Source: Collodictyon triciliatum (lineage: Eukaryota; CRuMs). Taken from it: a stretch of DNA of 21,603 nt. Shown here in pieces: positions 10,044 through 20,585 of the stretch. The stretch spans positions 1 through 21,603 of the forward strand of contig JBHJMP010001181.1 in assembly GCA_043381765.1 (NCBI GenBank). The letters run 5' to 3'. The position numbers and the translations under genes are program-made. The notes under the pieces are model-generated. The model ran no database searches. It was not told the DNA's origin and was given only the letters and a program-made list of their open reading frames with translations. Numbering within the stretch: the first letter of the stretch is position 1; every line of letters begins with the position of its first letter.

Positions 10044-13000
10044 ATGCACGGGTTTGGCTTGGAGTCTCTCCCCCCAGCCCAGGGTCTTTACGACCCCCGC
10101 GAAGAAAAAGACAGTTGCGGAGTCGGTCTCGTGGCAAACATCTCAGGCAAGCCCGACCATCAGGTACTGCACAATAAGCAATCACCCCAAAAAAAGAACC
10201 AAAAAAACCGAAAAAAAACCGAAAAAAAACCGAAAAAAAACCAAAAAAATAAAAAGAAAAAAGGAGAAGTAGCTGGCACGACACATACGTAGCTATGTAA
10301 AAAAAAAGAAAAGAAAAGAAAAGAAGCTAACGAAGCTGTGACTTAGGTCATCACAGACGCAAACACATGCCTTGTACGCATGCAACATCGCGGAGCAACA
10401 GGCTGCGAGCCAGACACGGGTGATGGCGCCGGAGTTTTGACAGGGATTCCTGACAAGTTTTTCCGCAATCTTTTCGGGTCGCTGCCGCCTTTGGGACGTT
10501 ACGCAATCGGTGTCTGTTTTTTGCCCAACGACGCACAGATTCTGCCCCGCGCTCGTGACCTTGTCCAGCATTTGCTTGAAGAGGAGGACATGACCGTTCT
10601 TTTCTGGCGGAAAGTCCCCACAGATCCCTCTGCTCTCGGCCCTACTGCTCGTGCGACGCAGCCCTGGATTGAGCAGGTTTCTGCCTCATTCAGAAAGCAT
10701 TATCACACATCACTATACATCGTAACAAAGTCTATCGCGCTCAATATCATACTTTAGAGGAAATACCAAAAAAATCTTTTTTTTTTTTTTAATGATCCAT
10801 CTACATCAGGTTGGAATTGTGCCCAAGGATGGAGACTCGTCGCCTCTCATTAAAGACCCGGACGCCTTTGAGCGACGCCTATACCTTGTCCGCAAGCGCA
10901 TAACGCACCGGGCCGCCAAACTCAGCGTCCCACTGTACATGGCCAGCCTTTCATCGCGCCTACTAGTCTACAAAGGCCTCCTCACCTGTAGCCAAGTGTG
11001 GCAGTTCTATCCCGACCTGCGCCACCCAACATACGAGTCTCACTTTGCGATGGTTCACTCGCGCTTCTCCACAAACACGTTTCCAAGCTGGGACCGCGCC
11101 CAACCCAACCGAATGACGTGCCACAATGGCGAAATCAACACGCTCCAAGGAAACGTCAATGCCATGCAAGCCAGACAAGGGGTTCTCCGTTCGGCCGTGT
11201 ACGGCAACCGACTCCGCGATGTAGAGCCTGTCATCGAGACCGATGGTACAGATTCTGCCCAGCTTGAAAACGTCCTTGAGTTCCTCTACATGAACGGCCG
11301 CTCCCTGCCCGAGGCCATGCTCATGCTCATCCCTGAGGCTTGGCAGAACCACAACCAGATGTCCCCAGCCAAACGTGCATTCTTCAAGTATAACTCTGCC
11401 TTGATGGAGCCCTGGGACGGCCCCGCCCTATTCTGCTTCACGGACGGCCGATACGTGGGCGCTGTACTGGATCGTAATGGACTTCGTCCCTGCAGATACT
11501 GCGTCACACACGACAACCGCCTCATCATGTCATCCGAGGTCGGTATTCTGGACATCCCGTCCAGTGTCGTCCAGAAGAAGTTCAGGCTCCAGCCTGGCCG
11601 GATGCTGCTGATCGACTTTGAGAAGGGCGCTTTGCTTAACGACGTCGAATACAAGGAAAATCTTGCCCTTGCTCGGCCCTACGGTCAGTGGCTTGAGCGC
11701 CAGCAGATGACGATTGATGAGATTCTTCAAGTCTATCCCGCAGCATCCCAGGCCGCAGAAGGTCCTTCCGTGCCTGTGGCCATCGACCCACGCGTCAAGG
11801 CCTTCGGGTACACACAGGAAGACTTTGATATGGTCCTTGTTCCCATGGTAGGAATCCCTCATTGTAACGTGTTCTTTCTCGCTCTTACTCTCTTTATTTT
11901 CTCTTATTTCATAGATACACATTTTTTCTTTTAAAACAGTCACATTAATGTAATACATCAAGAACAATCCAGGGAGTGTTTTCTTTTTCTTTTTCACATC
12001 TCTCTTCATTTTGCTCTCTTCCGGTTGCGCTCTATCCACATTTTAAACCCTCATATCATCTCCCTTTCTTTTTTTTCTTCTCTTCTTTCTGGTTCGTAAC
12101 GCAGGCTCTCACCAACTACGAACCTCTCGGGTCCATGGGTAACGACGCTCCACTGGCGTGCCTATCAGAGAATCCCAAGCTCGTGTACGAGTATTTCAAG
12201 CAGATGTTTGCGCAGGTGACCAATCCGCCTATCGACCCAATCAGAGAGTCGATTGTGATGGCCGTCAGCGGCTTCGTCGGGCCGGAGGGAAACATCCTTG
12301 AATGCGATGAAACTCTCTGCCATAGGCTATTCCTCGAGTACCCCATCCTCTCCACCACACAGATAGAAGCTATCAAGTCCATCAACAACTACCGTGGATG
12401 GAGAACGCGCGTCATCGACATCACGTACCCAGCTGAGCGTGGACAGGGCGCTCTTCCAGCTGCCCTTGACCGTGTTTGTGCCGAGGCCGAGGCTGCTGTT
12501 GAACAAGGCTTTGCCCTTGTAGTCCTCTCCGACCGCAATCAAGGCCCCACCAGACTGACGACCGGCGCTCTCCTGGCCTCTGGTGCTGTACACTACCACC
12601 TTGTAGCAAAGAGACTTCGCACAAAGGTCGGTCTGCTTGTTGACTCTGGCGAGCCCCGTGAGGTGATGCATTTTTGCCTCCTTATTGGATTCGGAGCCGA
12701 TGCCATCTGCCCGTATCTGGCCATCGAAGCCCTGTGGGGTATCCACGAGGCTGGACTCATGCCCGCCTCTCCAAAAGGCCCACTCACCCGACAGTCAATC
12801 ACAAAGCACTACATCGGAGCGGCAGTGGACGGAATCCGCAAAGTCATCAGCAAGATGGGCATCTCCACACTTCAGAGCTACCGTGGCGCGCAGATATTCG
12901 AGGCCGTGGGTCTCCACAAGGAGGTGATTGACAGATGCTTCACAGGCTGCCGCTCACGCCTCCAAGGACTTACATTCGAACTCATTGCCCGTGATATGAT

Positions 13001-16000
13001 GCGACTCCACGAGTATGCATATAGCTCCCGGCCAACCATGCCGCAGCAGATTCTCCGAAACCCTGGCGACTACCACTGGCGTGATGGAGGCGAAGTCCAC
13101 ATCAACGACCCGCAGGCCATAGCAAAGATGCAAGAAGCCACAAAAGCAAACTCCAAGGAAATCTGGAGCCAATACAGCGAGCTGGCCAACACATATGCCT
13201 CCCGTACAACACTCCGCGGGCAACTGACCCTCAACTATGGAGTCCGGCCTCCTGTCCCCATCAGCGAGGTGGAGCCAGCCAAGGAAATCGTCAAACGATT
13301 TGTCACTGGGGCCATGAGTTTCGGTTCCATTTCTGCTGAAGCCCACGAAGCCCTCGCAATAGCCATGAACGCGCTAGGTGGAAAGTCAAACACTGGTGAA
13401 GGAGGAGAAGACCCCGCCCGCTACGGCTCCAACAGACGCTCTGCCATCAAGCAGGTCGCCTCTGGGCGCTTCGGAGTGACCTCGAACTACCTGGCCAATT
13501 CCGACGAAATCCAGATCAAGATGGCCCAAGGCGCCAAGCCCGGAGAAGGAGGCGAGCTGCCAGGATACAAGGTGGCTGGCAAGATTGCAGAGACCCGGCA
13601 CTCAACACCAGGCGTTGGACTCATCAGTCCGCCTCCACACCACGACATCTACTCCATCGAAGACCTTGCGCAGCTGATTCACGATCTGAAGCGCACAAAC
13701 CCTCGTGCCAGAATCAGCGTGAAACTGGTGTCGTGCAGCGGCGTGGGGGTTGTTGCTGCTGGCGTGGCCAAGGCCAAAGCCGACCACATTCTGATTTCTG
13801 GCCACGACGGAGGCACGGGCGCTTCCCGATGGACTGGAATCAAGCATGCTGGGTTGCCTTGGGAACTTGGCGTGGCTGAGGCGCATCAGACGCTCGTCAT
13901 CAACAACCTGCGCAGCCGGGTTGTTCTCCAGACGGACGGTCAACTGCGAACCGGGCGGGACGTTGTATATGCATGCCTTCTTGGCGCGGAGGAGTTTGGC
14001 TTTGCCACGGCCCCGCTCATTGTGATGGGATGCATCATGATGCGAAAATGCCACCTCAACACATGTCCTGTGGGGATTGCCACACAGGACCCCGAACTGC
14101 GCGCAAAGTTTGCCGGGCAACCCGAGCATGTAATCAACTTTTTCTTTTTGCTTGCCGAGGAGGTTCGCGAGCACATGGCCCAGCTGGGCTTCCGCTCCAT
14201 GAAGGAAATGGTGGGACATGTCGAGATGCTCAAACCCAACCGAGACGTCATGGGCCCCAAGGCTCGCTCTCTCGACTTTACGCCGATTCTCACGCCCGCT
14301 CACGAGCTCCGACCAGGGGTCCCCACATCGCACTGCGAGGCCCAGAACCATGACCTACTCTCGTCCCTGGACAATATCTTGATTGAGAAGGCTGCCCCGG
14401 CACTTGAGAGCCGCACACCAGTCCACTTTGAAATGCAGGTCGTTAACCGCGACCGCTCCTTGGGCTGTATGCTCAGCTGGCACGTATCACGTCGATATGG
14501 CGAGGAAGGGCTACCTCCAAACACCATCAGCATCAAGTTTTCCGGCTCTGCAGGACAGAGCTTTGGCGCGTGGCTTGCCAGCGGAGTCACACTGGAGCTT
14601 GAAGGCGAAGGAAACGACCACGTCGGCAAAGGACTGTCGGGTGGCCGAATCGTGATATATCCACAAGCTGACGCGGCATTCGACGCAAGCTCTTCTGTCA
14701 TCATCGGCAATGTCGCGCTGTACGGTGCAATCAAAGGGCAGCTCTTTGTCCGTGGGATGGCCGCAGAGCGATTTGCGGTCCGCAACTCTGGCGCCCAGGC
14801 AGTTGTCGAGGGTGTTGGGGACCACGGCTGCGAATACATGACCGGGGGCCGCATTGTGATTCTCGGGCCGACCGGACGCAACTTTGCTGCGGGCATGTCT
14901 GGCGGGATTGCATACATCTTTGACCCTGGACAAGCCTTCCGCCCGAACTGCAATCTCGAGTCTGTGGGGCTGGAATCTATTCAGGACGAGGAAGAGAAGA
15001 GGGAAGTCCACGAGCTGATTCGGCTGCACTTTGTCTACACAAAGTCCAACATCGCCGAGCAGATTCTTGCAAACTGGCACGAGGCATACACCAGGTTTGT
15101 CAAGGTCATGCCGACAGACTACAAGCGCGTCCTGGAAGAGCGAAAGAAGCAGACGCAGACGCAGACACAGACACAGACGGTCATTCCCGCGCCCGCCAAG
15201 CCCGCCTCGAAAGAAATTGTGCCTCAAAGCACATCGTCCGGATCCACGTGCGGCAAATGCGAGACATCCGGGTCGTGCCAATCGTCTGCAGCTCCATCAA
15301 GCAACGCACTCGCGATAGCCTCCGGCAAGGCAAACAAAGTGCGCGGCTTCATCGAGTACGACCGCGAGGCCATCCCATACAAGGAGCCCAGCGAGCGGGC
15401 CAGAAACTACGGGGAAATCTACACCCCGGCAGACGAGCGGGCGCTCAAGGTGCAGGCTGCCCGCTGCATGGACTGCGGAGTGCCCTTCTGCCAGTCGCAC
15501 ACGGGGTGCCCGCTGGGGAATCTGATCCCCACGTGGAACAACCTGGTCTACCTGCAGGACTGGAAGCAGGCGTACGAGCGGCTCATCGAGACAAACAACT
15601 TCCCCGAGTTTACCGGGCGCGTCTGCCCAGCCCCGTGCGAAGGCGCCTGCGTCCTCGGGATCATCTCGTCGCCCGTCACAATCAAAAACATCGAGGTCAC
15701 CATCATCGAGCGGGCCTATGCCGAGGGCTGGGTGCACTCGCGGATGCCAGCCGTCCGCACAGGCAAGCGCGTCGCCATCATCGGAAGCGGCCCGGCCGGG
15801 CTGGCAGCCGCCGAGCAGCTGAATCTTGCGGGCCACTCTGTGACGGTCTACGAGCGCTCGGACCGCGTCGGAGGGCTGCTGATGTACGGCATCCCAAACA
15901 TGAAGCTGGACAAGGAGCTTGTGCAGCGCCGAATCAACCTCATTGCCGATGCCGGCGTGGTCTTCAGGGTCAACCAGGAGGTTGGCAAGAACGTGGATCT

Positions 16001-17451
16001 GCGCGAGATCTACGGCGAGAACGATGCAGTGCTTCTTGCGTGCGGCGCCACACGGCCCCGCAACCTGCCCATCCCTGGCCGCGAGCTGCAAGGCGTGCAC
16101 ATGGCCATGGAGTTTCTGACAAACAACACGCAGGAGCTCATGAACAAGCAGGTGGCCGAGGCCGGGTCCAAGGCCAGAGCAAAGCGCATCATCGGCCAGG
16201 TCATGCAAAAGTCGGCCATTCGCCTCCATGCAAAGGACAAGAACGTGGTCGTCATTGGCGGAGGCGACACGGGCTGCGACTGCATCGGGACCTCCCTGCG
16301 TCATGGCGCAAAGAGCATCGTCAACTTTGAGCTGCTGGACAAGCCGGGTGATGTCCGCGCTCCAAATAACCCGTGGCCCCAGTGGCCTCGCATCTATCGT
16401 GTGGACTATGGCCATGCCGAGGTTCTTATCCTTATTCTTTCTCTTTCTTTCTCTTTCTTTCTCTTCAAAATTGAATAGTTTGCCCATGTTTTTATCCTGT
16501 CCTGATAGCGGCTTACTTTTCTTTTCCCTTTATTTTCTTTTACTTTATGGTATCAGGTCCGTGCCGTCCAAGGGAGAGACCCCCGCGAGTACAACGTGCT
16601 CAGCAAGAGATTCATCGACGACGGAAACGGCCACGTCTCTGGGATTGAGGTCGTTCGGGTGCAATGGAAGTTGGATCCAGCAGGAAAGCCTGTCATGGAT
16701 GTTGTCGAAGGGTCTGAACAGGTAGCGCCCTTTTGCTTTTCCTTTCTTTTTTCTTTTTCTTTTTCTTTTTTCTTTTTTCCTTTCTTTTTTCTTTTTTCCT
16801 TGCAAAACACCCAACCCTCGTTTCACAAACGCTGCACACAGGCCCGCTCCGCTCTTGCATACATATGCCAAACACAGACGGATAAAGAAACCGCTTTTCT
16901 CTAAACACCGCCCAAACGCCGCAGGTCTTCCCCGCCGATCTGGTGCTGCTCTCCATGGGCTTTGTGGGGCCGGAGTCCGATCCGATCTGCAAGGCTCTGG
17001 GCATCAAACTGGATCCGCAGGGCAACTTCAAGGCCAAGGCCGGCTCCTTCGAGACAAACGTGAAGGGCGTCTTCTCGGCAGGAGGTTTGTCCTTATCGCC
17101 AGCCGCACATCCACACGCCCATCCTTTCCCTCCCTCCCTCTCTCTCTCTCAAACGGCTCCTCCTGCCTTTTTGCCTCTTGGCCGGGAAACAAGAGGCAGA
17201 GCGAAAGAATCGAAGTGATGATCAAAAAAGAAAAGAAAAGATAAAGAAGACGTTATTTTGCTGCGGCTAACAAAGCGGCTTTCCTTTCCGGCCGTGCAGA
17301 TTGTCGACGCGGCCAATCCCTTGTGGTCTGGGCCATCCACGAAGGCCGCCAAGCCGCCCGCGCCATCGACAAGTATCTGATGGGCGAGACTTCGCTCCCG
17401 GGTCCAGGCGGCCAGCCCGGAAACCAGTCTTCTTTCGACCTGAGCTTCTAA
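10044..17451 (+). CDS. Glutamate synthase, fused large and small subunits (NADH-type GOGAT likely)
   Basis: Exons 10044-10163, 10347-10676, 10810-11847, 12105-16421, 16557-16721, 16925-17084 and 17300-17451 give 2093 codons plus TAA, close to fungal and plant GOGATs. It converts glutamine plus 2-oxoglutarate to two glutamates using NAD(P)H. Domains in order: class II glutaminase, nucleophile C25 in DSCGVG after a 24-residue leader that would be removed to free the Cys, with HSRFSTNT near 233 and CHNGEIN near 252; central domain from about 497; FMN-binding synthase domain about 880-1260, with 3Fe-4S cysteines C1139, C1145 and C1150; GXGXG domain ([11 protein letters not shown] near 1338); linker about 1509-1575 with a QT repeat and extra cysteines C1545, C1548 and C1554; beta part from about 1577, with C1617, C1620, C1625, C1631 and C1670, C1674, C1678 for 4Fe-4S clusters; FAD fold GSGPAG at 1723; NAD(P)H fold [11 protein letters not shown] at 1881. 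The second fold and flanks resemble plant/fungal NADH enzymes, so NADH is favoured, not proven. No targeting peptide is evident, so it is probably cytosolic. All introns are phase 0 except the last (phase 1). Exons are clearly more GC-rich than the genes to the left. Confidence 0.97.
10164..10346 (+). other. GOGAT intron 1, A-rich
   Basis: GT-AG intron between KPDHQ and VITDAN. It holds an A-rich repeat at about 10186-10262 built from ccgaaaaaaaa-like units. It is purine-rich on the sense strand, unlike the pyrimidine-rich later introns of the gene. Splicing restores the family sequence leading into MQHRGATG. Confidence 0.9.
10677..10809 (+). other. GOGAT intron 2
   Basis: Phase-0 GT-AG intron between PWIEQ and VGIVPKDG. 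Its 3' part has a T14-15 run at about 10776-10790 serving as the polypyrimidine tract before ctacatcag. Confidence 0.88.
11848..12104 (+). other. GOGAT intron 3
   Basis: Phase-0 GT-AG intron between VLVPM and [14 protein letters not shown]. It is T/C-rich toward the 3' end (about 12040-12092). It is open in the frame of exon 4, so an unspliced reading would add about 43 residues that do not belong to the family. Confidence 0.9.
15150..15179 (+). repeat. CAGACR coding repeat (Gln-Thr)5 in the GOGAT linker
   Basis: Five copies of cag-acg/aca encode [10 protein letters not shown] at residues 1512-1521, between the alpha and beta parts of GOGAT. This is a flexible linker and may vary in length between strains. 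Confidence 0.9.
16422..16556 (+). other. GOGAT intron 4 with a CT repeat
   Basis: Phase-0 GT-AG intron between VDYGHAE and [13 protein letters not shown] (tttctc)-like repeat spans about 16429-16465. A stop lies inside, so retention would truncate the NAD(P)H domain. Confidence 0.9.
16722..16924 (+). other. GOGAT intron 5 with a homopyrimidine tract
   Basis: Phase-0 GT-AG intron between EGSEQ and [14 protein letters not shown] nearly pure C/T run occupies about 16735-16800, early in the intron and not next to the acceptor cgccgcag. Confidence 0.9.
17085..17299 (+). other. GOGAT intron 6
   Basis: The only phase-1 intron of the gene, splitting the Gly-Asp junction in [18 protein letters not shown]. 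It is C/T-rich at about 17122-17150, then purine-rich near 17219-17250. The acceptor is gccgtgcag. Confidence 0.88.
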
Positions 17452-17828
17452 GGCTGAGGCAAAGGCTTTTGCTTTTGCTTTTGCTTTTGCTACTGACTTA
17501 TTTTTGTTACTCTTCCGCTTTATACGCGCAGTTCTGGCCTGACTGGGCGGTGCACACTCCCAAATCCAAACTGCTTCTTTTTCTTTTCTCTTCTCTTCGT
17601 TTCTGTTTCATTTTCTTTATCCCATCATAAACAAGAGAACTGGTTGGCCTGTCGATGAATCACAACACAACACACTGTGGACGTACTAATCACGCCGCAT
17701 TTGTCTGGCGTATTTCTGCAAATCGATTCATCAAAAATCCAGTTCAGGAAGGGAGCAGAAGGAGACAACGGATTGCGTGCAGCCCAGGAGAAGGGGAGCA
17801 GAGAGAGGGAGATGAGTTTGTGGGGGAT
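17452..17828. other. Convergent intergenic spacer with mirrored pyrimidine tracts
   Basis: 377 bases separate the stop of GOGAT (+) from the stop of the kinase-cyclase gene (-). After GOGAT comes a (gctttt)n repeat at 17458-17493 and a T/C-rich run at about 17573-17622. On the other side the + strand is purine-rich at about 17748-17815, so the - gene also runs into a pyrimidine-rich tract after its stop. No gene is seen between. A role in 3' end formation is inferred. Confidence 0.6.
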
Positions 17829-19450
17829 CTAGGGCCGCGATAGGATCTCGTCGAATCCGGGCCTCCCGCTTGGATCCGCGTCCCAACAGCGCTGCATCAG
17901 ATCCACAAGGCCCGGATCTGCGCCTCTCGGAACGGCTGGGCGGACTCCGCGCAGGACTTCAAAGTTCACCCGGATTGCATCCAAATCGCCGTAAGGATGG
18001 CTTCGCGTGGTGACTTCCCACACGACAATGCCGTAGCTGAACACGTCCGACTTTTCGTCATAGCGCTTGCCTTGCAGAATCTGGATTGTGGTGATGTGAT
18101 GATTTGATCTGATGATTTGATCTGATGATTTGATGTATTGGTAGAACCTCAGGAGCAATCCACGCTTTTGTACCACACTTTGTCATTGTTTGGTTGACTG
18201 CTTTTGCTCTGGCAAATCCAAAGTCTGTGATTTTGATGCTTGGTGTGTCCAGATTCATCACCTGATCAATCATCGCGTTAGTTTGGTTTGACCACCCAGT
18301 TTGCGATGGTATTTCATCCTTCAAAAAGAAAAAGAGAAAATTACAAACAAACAAACAAACAAACAAACAAACAAACAAACAAACAAACAAACAAACAAAC
18401 AAACAAACAAACAAACAAACAAACAAACAAACAAACAAACAAAGAGTGCAAACAAACAAACATACAAACAAACAAACAAACAAACAAACAAACAAACAAA
18501 CAAACAAACAAACAAACAAACAAACAAACAAACAAACAAACAAACAAACAAACAAACAAACAAACAAACAAACAAACAAAGAGTGCAGAGGAAAACTTTT
18601 CAAGAAACAGGTGTATATATGTATATGTATGTATGAGGGAGATGAAGAGATGGAAAAAAGCGTGCCGTGATGAAGAGATATAATGATTGATAATCACAAG
18701 AATGTTTGCGCTCTTCAAGTCCCTGTGGAAAATCGGAGGCTTCTTTTGATGAAGGTAGTTCATTCCCTCTGCGATTTGTGTGAGGATATCGCGCTTTCGG
18801 GACACGTTCATATCAATCTACGAAAAGAAAAATAAGGGAAAAGTGAATAAATGTTCAATTAATTCAGAAATTATCTTTGCTGGAGAAATATAAGCTGATG
18901 AGCGCGATACCTTGCTGTCATCTAGCACCTTTCGTAGACTACCCAGGGGCGCGTATTCACAGACAATGCATATGTTTGGTTGCTTCACACACGCACCGAT
19001 GAATGTCAGGATTCGCTCGTGATGCAAATCCCTGGGTCGAAGTGAAGATAATGTTTGAATAATTACCATATGCAAAGTATATGTGTGGGACATACGCAAA
19101 GATTGTCTCGCTTTCTTTCCCTCTCTCTCTCTTTTTCTTTCTTTCTTTCTCACTTACTTAAGAATCAATATTTCAGACAGCAGAGCAAAGTATTGTTTCT
19201 CTGCCATTCTTTGCCGAAGAAACTTTTTCACAGCGACATCTCTGCCTCCATACTGCCCCAAAAACACGGTTCCGTATGAACCAGAGCCGAGCTCTGTCCG
19301 GGAAATAACGATATTTTCGTATTCAACTTGCCAGCTCACCTATGAATCGTAGGTCAAAATGAAATCATCAACAGTTCTAAATTCAACTTGAAGCATTCAA
19401 AGCGCTGAGTTCAGACATTTCTCATCCCTATTTTAACCACTTTTTTTTAA

Positions 19451-19501
<51 letters not shown>

Positions 19502-20498
19502 CGGAGAATTAGATAAAAAATTTCAAATGAATCTGGATATGGGTCATTTGGATGTTGATCCATGGCATACTACGACACTTGTAGTATAAGATCTTAGCGA
19601 AAAAACCCACATTAGCTTGCGGCTCCTCCTCATTAGCTGCGGAACTTTTCTGGTAGTCCGTGTCGTCCAAATTGATGAATACTATATTGTCCATGAAATA
19701 TTGAGACCTTCCAGAAAGCGACAGTGGGAGAACCTACAAAACAAAATTGGTCACAAATCAAGCGGCTGTCGATCGAAATGACAAGAGCGATTTATAACGG
19801 TATCCCTATGCAAAACATATGCTGTATGAAAAAAATAAAAGGATACTTCATAAATTTTCTCTTTCACTTCTAGTCCATTCATATGATGATATCCAATGTC
19901 TCTAACAATAATGTCATTATATTCTTTTGCAATGTAACCGGATAAGACCTATAACCAGAAGATAAAAGTTTCGATCATGTTTCAATTTATATTATGATGG
20001 GGGTTACTTTATATTTTTCACAACAAATTGATATCTTGACCATGCTCAATAATATTTAAAATGAGTAAATACCTCATATGCTGCAGCACTCAGCAATACT
20101 TGACCGCCATTCGATACATTAAATACAGAAGATGCATATGACACCTCTGGGCCCAGGTATTCTGTCCTGCCTGTAACAAAATTCTCATGACAAGAAGGAG
20201 TCCCAACATGCAATCCCTAACGAATATTGCCAGTATGAATATCGTATGTTGAATATGAATTGTACTTGATACAAAGATAAATAGATAAATAGATAAAAAT
20301 ACCATCCGAACTCGTAAACCGCGGAATATAGTTTTCCCTCCTCGAGATTCAATAGATGCCTCTGGGTGAACCATAATTCTTTCATTCCAATCTCCAGCTA
20401 ATAACATCTCCTGAGACTGCATACAAAACATGATTGCATTTCTAACATCACTGAATACGACCATAAACTTATCACCTTGTACCTCCACCTCATACCCC

Positions 20499-20585
<87 letters not shown>

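Noticed and set aside
13602-15281. Antisense frames at 13602-14351, 14300-14953 and 14511-15281
   Set aside because: They are shadows of GOGAT exon 4, with no start context, domain or splice support.
15297-16487. Long antisense frame (396 codons) and the overlapping + strand frame 15248-16330 (360 codons)
   Set aside because: Both lie wholly over the beta part of GOGAT, whose own frame carries every expected motif. High GC at third positions removes stops from the other frames. The alternative translations are Arg/Ala/His-rich with no domains.
10044-17451. Recent bacterial transfer as the source of GOGAT, suggested by high GC
   Set aside because: The gene has six spliceosomal introns and a fused subunit order typical of eukaryotic NADH enzymes. 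The GC-rich block also extends into the next gene, so composition alone is no evidence for transfer.
18058-18811. Long frames rich in FVCL or KQTN repeats
   Set aside because: They are translations of the (CAAA)n intron array fused to flanking true exons. Splicing 18698 to 18261 restores the kinase HRD-to-DFG sequence without them.
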